A stretch of 10,661 nucleotides of DNA, taken from assembly GCA_017430945.1 (NCBI GenBank), contig JAFRMB010000062.1:1-10661 (forward strand), given 5' to 3'. Source of the DNA: Clostridia bacterium (GTDB taxonomy: Bacteria > Bacillota_A > Clostridia > Christensenellales > Aristaeellaceae). Both the position numbers and the translations under genes were made by a program. The notes below the pieces were generated by a model. The model had not been told where the DNA came from. It saw nothing but the letters and a program-made list of their open reading frames with translations, and made no database searches. Positions 7,807-10,661 of the stretch are shown here, piece by piece (the first letter of the stretch is position 1; each line of letters begins with the position of its first letter).

Positions 7807-8297
7807 CAAACTTTCCCTCCAAACGATATCGAATTCATGTCGATCATCGTTCCCTCACTCACCGGATGCAGGACCAGATCCGTGTCACCTGTATCCTTTT
7901 GGAACACGATCAGCATCGTCGCGGGTTCTTCGACGGGATAAGGCGTGGAATGATAGGTTCCCTTGCCGAAAATGATGCCCTCTCCTCTTTTTATGTAAAA
8001 GGCCCTTAGCGCGCTTTCATCCAGAGGTCCATCCGGTGCGACAACCAGGACCACGCCCGTCCCCTCCAGGACCACCAGAGCCTCCTTGGTGTGTGTATGG
8101 CGTTCCAGTTCGTGCAGATCTGACGAACGCAGCTTCATGGCACACAGGTTGAGCTGGGTCACATCGTTTCTCATGATGCCCATTTCACCATACCAGGTGA
8201 AGTCGCCCTCACTCTCCGGCATACCAGCATGGGATATCACTTCGCCAAATGGCGCAAAGCTCTCACGCGTCAGTCCTTCCACCTTGATGCTGTTCAT
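7806..8297 (-). CDS. AllA (ureidoglycolate lyase)-family cupin-like protein
   Basis: The 163 residues align from memory with E. coli AllA along most of the length: F-x-P-F-G-E-V-I (14-21), LHELERHTHTKEA (61-73), VVLVVAPDG (82-90), ALRAFYIKRGEG (96-107) and the GTYH motif with H116. E65, H67, H69 and H116 are candidate active-site residues. AllA cleaves ureidoglycolate to glyoxylate and urea in purine catabolism, but no allantoin or urea gene is present here. Its place inside a furanoside operon and its one-base overlap with an oxidoreductase gene suggest another role, such as acting on an oxidised sugar derivative; that is inference. GAGGAGAGG ends 5 nt before ATG 8297. No signal peptide or membrane segment is visible. 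Confidence 0.82.
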   Translation of the reverse strand: MNSIKVEGLTRESFAPFGEVISHAGMPESEGDFTWYGEMGIMRNDVTQLNLCAMKLRSSDLHELERHTHTKEALVVLEGTGVVLVVAPDGPLDESALRAFYIKRGEGIIFGKGTYHSTPYPVEEPATMLIVFQKDTGDTDLVLHPVSEGTMIDMNSISFGGKV

Positions 8298-8311
8298 AGA
8301 AGCCTCTCCTC

Positions 8312-8341
8312 ATTCCCCGTCCTCCGAAGCTGCGGGGGAAT
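8312..8341 (-). promoter_or_regulatory. Symmetrical UUCG-loop hairpin abutting the AllA-like gene's ribosome binding site
   Basis: On the minus strand these 30 bases fold with no bulge. Seven outer pairs (ATTCCCC with GGGGAAT) are followed by a small symmetric internal loop, then C-G, tandem A.G/G.A and C-G around a TTCG tetraloop (8325-8328). The hairpin ends at 8312 and the ribosome binding site begins at 8311. It could stabilise the 5' end of the downstream message or limit ribosome access. No known riboswitch fold is recognised. Confidence 0.55.
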
Positions 8342-8350
8342 ATCTCCGTC

Positions 8351-8389
8351 AAAAATCGTCCATGAGGCTGGAAGCACCCCATGGACGAT
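8351..8389 (-). terminator. Intercistronic rho-independent terminator after the binding-protein gene
   Basis: A 10-bp perfect stem (ATCGTCCATG, 8389-8380 paired with 8364-8355 on the minus strand) has a 15-nt loop that can form an inner GCT/AGC mini-stem, and is followed by a run of T at 8355-8351 and then GACGG. It lies 46 nt past the binding-protein stop. As the downstream genes have no obvious separate promoter, it probably acts as a partial terminator that keeps binding-protein mRNA in excess over the rest of the operon. Confidence 0.75.
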
Positions 8390-8434
8390 CATTGATTGTG
8401 CGTCTAGGATTGTTTACGACCGTCCGAAGTCTGA

Positions 8435-9382
8435 TCAGATGGCATAATCCCACATATCGTCGATGTTGTCGCGGGTGATGACATGCTCCTTGCGAACGAT
8501 CTTGATCGGCACATCCAAGCCGTTCTCGATCTGCTTCACACACCAGAAGCCCCACCAGCCGGTCAACGGGCTGTGCGTCACAGTACCATACAGACCGCCG
8601 GCAGCAATGGAATCCAGCGCGCTCTTCTGAGCATCAACGCCGATGATGACCACGTCATCGAGTCCGGCAGCGCGGCACGCCTGCAGGGCGCCCAGCGCCA
8701 TCTCATCGTTGGCAGCGAACACAGCATCGAAATCGCCGCCAGTGGACTGGATCAGATTCTCCATGACGCTCTGCGCCTCAGTGCGGGCAAAGTTGCCGGT
8801 CTGAGATGCCACGAGCGTCGCATTCGGATAGTTCTGGGTCAGGCAGTCATTGAAACCCTTCGAGCGCTCCTCACCGATGGAGGAACCCATCTGACCGGTG
8901 AGTTCGATGACCTTGCAGTCCTCGCCACACGCTTTGGCGATGGCATGCATGCCCGCGGCACCTTCCCAGACACCGTCGGAGCAGATGTAGCAGGCGTAGT
9001 CTTCACCAGCCTCAGCGTTGATCTCGCGAGCCAGCAGGATGATCGGAATGCCCGCCTCCTTGGCCATGTCGATGGCCGTGTCATAGCCGTTCAGGTCGAC
9101 CGCATGGATGAAAATGTAATCCACGCCCTGGGCCACAAAGTCTTCAAGGTCCGCCAGCTGTTTGGAAACGTCATTGTCCGCGTCTGCAAACACGATCTGA
9201 GCGCCATACTCCTCAGCGTATTTGTAGACGTCCGCCTTCTGCGCGATACCAAATGCGCCAGAAGCCTGCAGTTCGCTGTAGCCGATTACGATGCCGTCTG
9301 CCCACTTGTCGTCCTCGGCGACGACACAACATGACGACAGGACCAGCAGGGCCACCAGGATGAGCACCAGAATCCTCTTCAT
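8435..9382 (-). CDS. Sugar ABC transporter substrate-binding lipoprotein (RbsB/YtfQ type)
   Basis: A 315-aa extracytoplasmic binding protein of the Peripla_BP_4 family, first gene of the operon. The signal peptide is KR followed by a leucine/valine core and the lipobox LSSC, with C18 as the predicted lipid anchor. The mature part shows GIVIGYSELQ (30-39), FVAQGVDYIFIHAVD (82-96), KVIELTGQMGSSIGEERSKGF (157-177, like the corresponding YtfQ stretch), AANDEMALGALQA (223-235) and IIGVD (246-250). YtfQ binds galactofuranose, so a furanose ligand is plausible here, fitting the operon's GH127 enzyme. The start is ATG 9382 because GGAGG lies 7 nt upstream; the in-frame ATG two codons earlier is only 1 nt from that site. 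It is separated from the remaining genes by 137 nt with a terminator. Confidence 0.94.
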   Translation of the reverse strand: MKRILVLILVALLVLSSCCVVAEDDKWADGIVIGYSELQASGAFGIAQKADVYKYAEEYGAQIVFADADNDVSKQLADLEDFVAQGVDYIFIHAVDLNGYDTAIDMAKEAGIPIILLAREINAEAGEDYACYICSDGVWEGAAGMHAIAKACGEDCKVIELTGQMGSSIGEERSKGFNDCLTQNYPNATLVASQTGNFARTEAQSVMENLIQSTGGDFDAVFAANDEMALGALQACRAAGLDDVVIIGVDAQKSALDSIAAGGLYGTVTHSPLTGWWGFWCVKQIENGLDVPIKIVRKEHVITRDNIDDMWDYAI

Positions 9383-9389
9383 AACCATA

Positions 9390-9394
9390 CCTCC
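9390..9394 (-). promoter_or_regulatory. Ribosome binding site deciding the binding-protein start
   Basis: GGAGG on the minus strand, 7 nt before ATG 9382. The upstream ATG at 9388 is 1 nt from it and is rejected. Confidence 0.8.
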
Positions 9395-9400
9395 ATTGTT

Positions 9401-9430
9401 GTTATACTCTGTCGCTTGCGCGACTGACAA
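9401..9430 (-). promoter_or_regulatory. Candidate leftward promoter of the sugar operon
   Basis: On the minus strand, TTGTCA (9430-9425) and TATAAC (9406-9401) are separated by 18 nt, each 5 of 6 with consensus. Transcription would start near 9394, leaving only about 12 nt of leader with the ribosome binding site at its very end. That is unusually short, so the true promoter may be further upstream and activator-dependent. A GTCGC-TTGC-GCGAC mini-hairpin (9411-9424) lies in the spacer. Confidence 0.3.
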
Positions 9431-9553
9431 CCAAATCAAAGAGAATCAATGAGTGTATTTTTTCTTGGTATTCGATCTCGACAATGCAGGCAATCATCAG
9501 TGGTCTTATCAAACAAAGCCCTTCATCTATACGTGTTTTTTTCAAATTATGCA

Positions 9554-9565
9554 ACAAAATTTTGT
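9554..9565. promoter_or_regulatory. Perfect 12-bp palindrome upstream of the araC-type promoter
   Basis: ACAAAATTTTGT is a perfect palindrome whose right end lies 24 bp from the -35 box of the rightward promoter. It could be an operator, but in such AT-rich DNA a chance origin is also likely. Confidence 0.3.
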
Positions 9566-9589
9566 ACCAGTGATTGTGTTTATGAAGTA

Positions 9590-9618
9590 TTGACACCTGC
9601 ATTTTAACATAATATAAT
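9590..9618 (+). promoter_or_regulatory. Consensus sigma-70/sigma-A promoter of the AraC-family gene
   Basis: TTGACA (9590-9595), a 17-bp spacer and TATAAT (9613-9618) match consensus at all twelve positions. Transcription should begin near 9625, giving a leader of about 40 nt before ATG 9665. Confidence 0.85.
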
Positions 9619-9646
9619 AAGCATAACAACTACACAAATCTCAGCT

Positions 9647-9653
9647 AAGGTGG
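9647..9653 (+). promoter_or_regulatory. Ribosome binding site of the AraC-family gene
   Basis: AAGGTGG lies 11 nt before ATG 9665. The in-frame GTG at 9650 falls inside this site and has nothing suitable upstream, so ATG 9665 is preferred. Confidence 0.55.
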
Positions 9654-9664
9654 ATAATCTTTAT

Positions 9665-10528
9665 ATGTTGGAATTTCGTACAAATCAATCACCCATGTTT
9701 GAGTTTTGCTCGGCGGGCAATCTGGTCAACGATTCGGGCTTTTTGCACGGTGATCGATGCCTGACGACATTTGTTCTTCTCGTGGGGAATGAAGGGGACC
9801 TGTACATCGCACAAGGCGACCAAACGCATGTTTTGAAAAAGGGAAAGTACCTCTTGCTGTTCCCGGGACTTCGCCATTTTGGCGTTCGCCCCTCTGAAGG
9901 CATGTTGAACTATTACTGGTGTCACTTTTACATCGCAAACAGCTGTCCCTACACCCTTGAAGACATGGATCACCCCATTTCGCCCGAGGCCGATCCAGCA
10001 TTCTGTCTTCCTGAATTGGGCGACTGCCTGTCCCACGAAAAGACATCCCTGTTGTTCCGGCAGTTGATAGACGTTTCCCGCACCCCCGGCACCCAGCGCA
10101 TCAAGGATCTCACCATTACACTGATCCTCAGCGATCTGGCCCACAATTATGCTCTTCAAAAAGACGAAGCCGAACACTTGCACAATGACAGCCCCATCAT
10201 CAACAAAGTGGTCGACTTCATCAAGCACAATTATGCTCAGCCCATCAACATCGATATGCTCTCGAAGCGGTTCAACTACAACGGGAGTTATCTTTCGATG
10301 CTGTTCAAGAAGTGTACGGGCGTCCCGCTGGTGACTTATATCAATCATACGCGCATCGATGCCGCAAAATCCCTCCTGCTGAACAGTTCCAATTCCGTCA
10401 GCTGTATCGCCTCTCAGGTAGGCTTCAACGATGAAAAGTATTTTATGAGGAGTTTTAAAGCGGCTGAGGGAACGACCCCCACGCGATACAGGAACCTGTA
10501 CTCCTATATGCATATCAATTCTCAATAA
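9665..10528 (+). CDS. AraC-family transcriptional regulator
   Basis: A 287-aa protein, typical length for AraC regulators with a sensor domain. Residues from about 15 to 90 form an N-terminal AraC-binding cupin (HVLKKGKYLLLFPGLRHFGV near 55-74). The C-terminal DNA-binding domain (about 180-280) carries two helix-turn-helix units: NIDMLSKRFNYNGSYLSMLF (195-214) and SVSCIASQVGFNDEKYFMR (244-262), ending in the family motif FKAAEGTTPTRYR. It is divergent from the sugar operon and is probably its activator, responding to a sugar ligand held by the cupin. The consensus promoter implies steady basal expression. The coding region is lower in G+C (26 of 60 bases at 10201-10260) than yifB or the operon. 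No terminator is visible after its TAA. Confidence 0.93.
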   Translation: MLEFRTNQSPMFEFCSAGNLVNDSGFLHGDRCLTTFVLLVGNEGDLYIAQGDQTHVLKKGKYLLLFPGLRHFGVRPSEGMLNYYWCHFYIANSCPYTLEDMDHPISPEADPAFCLPELGDCLSHEKTSLLFRQLIDVSRTPGTQRIKDLTITLILSDLAHNYALQKDEAEHLHNDSPIINKVVDFIKHNYAQPINIDMLSKRFNYNGSYLSMLFKKCTGVPLVTYINHTRIDAAKSLLLNSSNSVSCIASQVGFNDEKYFMRSFKAAEGTTPTRYRNLYSYMHINSQ

Positions 10529-10537
10529 AGTGTACGC

Positions 10538-10660
10538 TCAGTCCTTCTGCTGCATGCAGTCACAGGCCCAAATGGCAGTACAGCTGCGGCATCTGTCACT
10601 GAAAACGACCTCGACCTCCACGAGCAGCATGGAGCTTTGCGAAGCCGGCATCCCTTTCTC
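10538..10660 (-). CDS. Possible C-terminal end of a small cysteine-rich protein, cut by the window edge
   Basis: On the minus strand a frame enters from the right edge and is open for 40 codons to TGA at 10538-10540, converging on the araC-type gene. The visible residues include an MLLVEVEVVFSD stretch and a cysteine cluster C-x2-C-x5-C-x-C (RCRSCTAIWACDC), which hints at a metal-binding tail. I do not recognise a family. A plus-strand frame (from ATG 10553) is also open to the edge but lacks a ribosome binding site. Too little is visible to be sure this is coding. Confidence 0.3.
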   Translation of the reverse strand, partial: EKGMPASQSSMLLVEVEVVFSDRCRSCTAIWACDCMQQKD

Positions 10661-10661
10661 C

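Larger units (their letters stand above)
9383..9664. other. AT-rich divergent regulatory region between the sugar operon and araC-type gene
   Basis: These 282 bases are much richer in A+T than the genes around them and must hold both divergent promoters and the regulator's binding sites. Besides the elements listed separately, a GTGT(A/T)TT-like word recurs at 9453-9460, 9533-9540 and 9576-9583, and related words AATCAATGAGTG (9444-9455) and AATCATCAGTGG (9492-9503) lie 48 bp apart. These are candidates for AraC-type direct-repeat half-sites only. I see no convincing catabolite-response (cre) site. Confidence 0.5.

Noticed and set aside
9402..9629. Minus-strand 75-codon frame spanning the divergent spacer
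   Set aside because: It covers both promoter regions, has no ribosome binding site and shows no domain; the AT-rich spacer explains its composition.
9689..10525. Minus-strand 278-codon frame within the AraC-family gene
   Set aside because: Antisense shadow of a gene with two well-formed helix-turn-helix units, a consensus promoter and a ribosome binding site.
10547..10560. CTGCATGCAG palindrome after the regulator as a terminator
   Set aside because: The stem is short and no T run follows on either strand.
1..10661. CRISPR arrays, tRNA/rRNA genes, transposases, integrases or attachment-site repeats
   Set aside because: None seen on either strand: no regularly spaced repeats, no cloverleaf-like segments and no recombinase motifs.

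Overview
The window looks like a chromosomal segment of an anaerobic Gram-positive bacterium, probably a fairly GC-rich gut-type clostridium. The evidence is strong GGAGG-type ribosome binding sites on most genes, a lipobox-bearing sugar-binding lipoprotein, a consensus vegetative promoter, and Firmicutes-style sugar-operon architecture. I could run no search, so the taxonomic placement is an inference.

Layout. Bases 1-798 (+) are the 3' two-thirds or so of a YifB/ComM-family Mg-chelatase-like AAA+ ATPase gene. It ends at a very strong hairpin terminator (913-957) that also works as the boundary with the leftward operon converging on it. From 9382 down to 1129 (-) runs one sugar-utilisation gene set. 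In transcription order it is: substrate-binding lipoprotein; an intercistronic terminator and a second hairpin; an AllA (ureidoglycolate lyase)-family protein; a Gfo/Idh/MocA oxidoreductase; a 12-bp intercistronic hairpin; a two-domain sugar ABC ATPase; two different RbsC-type permeases; and a GH127 glycosidase. Divergently, 9665-10528 (+) encodes an AraC-family regulator with a perfect TTGACA-17-TATAAT promoter. The last 120 bases may hold the end of a short cysteine-rich gene on the minus strand.

How the genes work together. One binding protein, one fused ATPase and two distinct permeases, in that order, is the arrangement of the E. coli galactofuranose importer YtfQ-YtfR-YtfT-YjfF. The terminal gene is a GH127 enzyme with every catalytic and zinc-binding residue of beta-L-arabinofuranosidase HypBA1 in register and no signal peptide. 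The simplest reading is that a furanose-containing plant-derived oligosaccharide or glycoside is captured outside, imported intact and cut in the cytoplasm. The AraC protein, which has an N-terminal cupin-like sensor, probably induces the operon.

The least explained part is the pair between the binding protein and the ATPase: an AllA-fold protein with no purine-catabolism genes nearby, coupled by stop/start overlap to an oxidoreductase that lacks the usual EKP lysine. No arabinose isomerase, kinase or epimerase gene is present, so the released sugar is either processed elsewhere or by this unusual pair. Composition differs sharply between yifB (about 70% G+C in a sampled line), the operon (about 57%) and araC (about 45-55%), consistent with an accessory sugar island next to a core gene.
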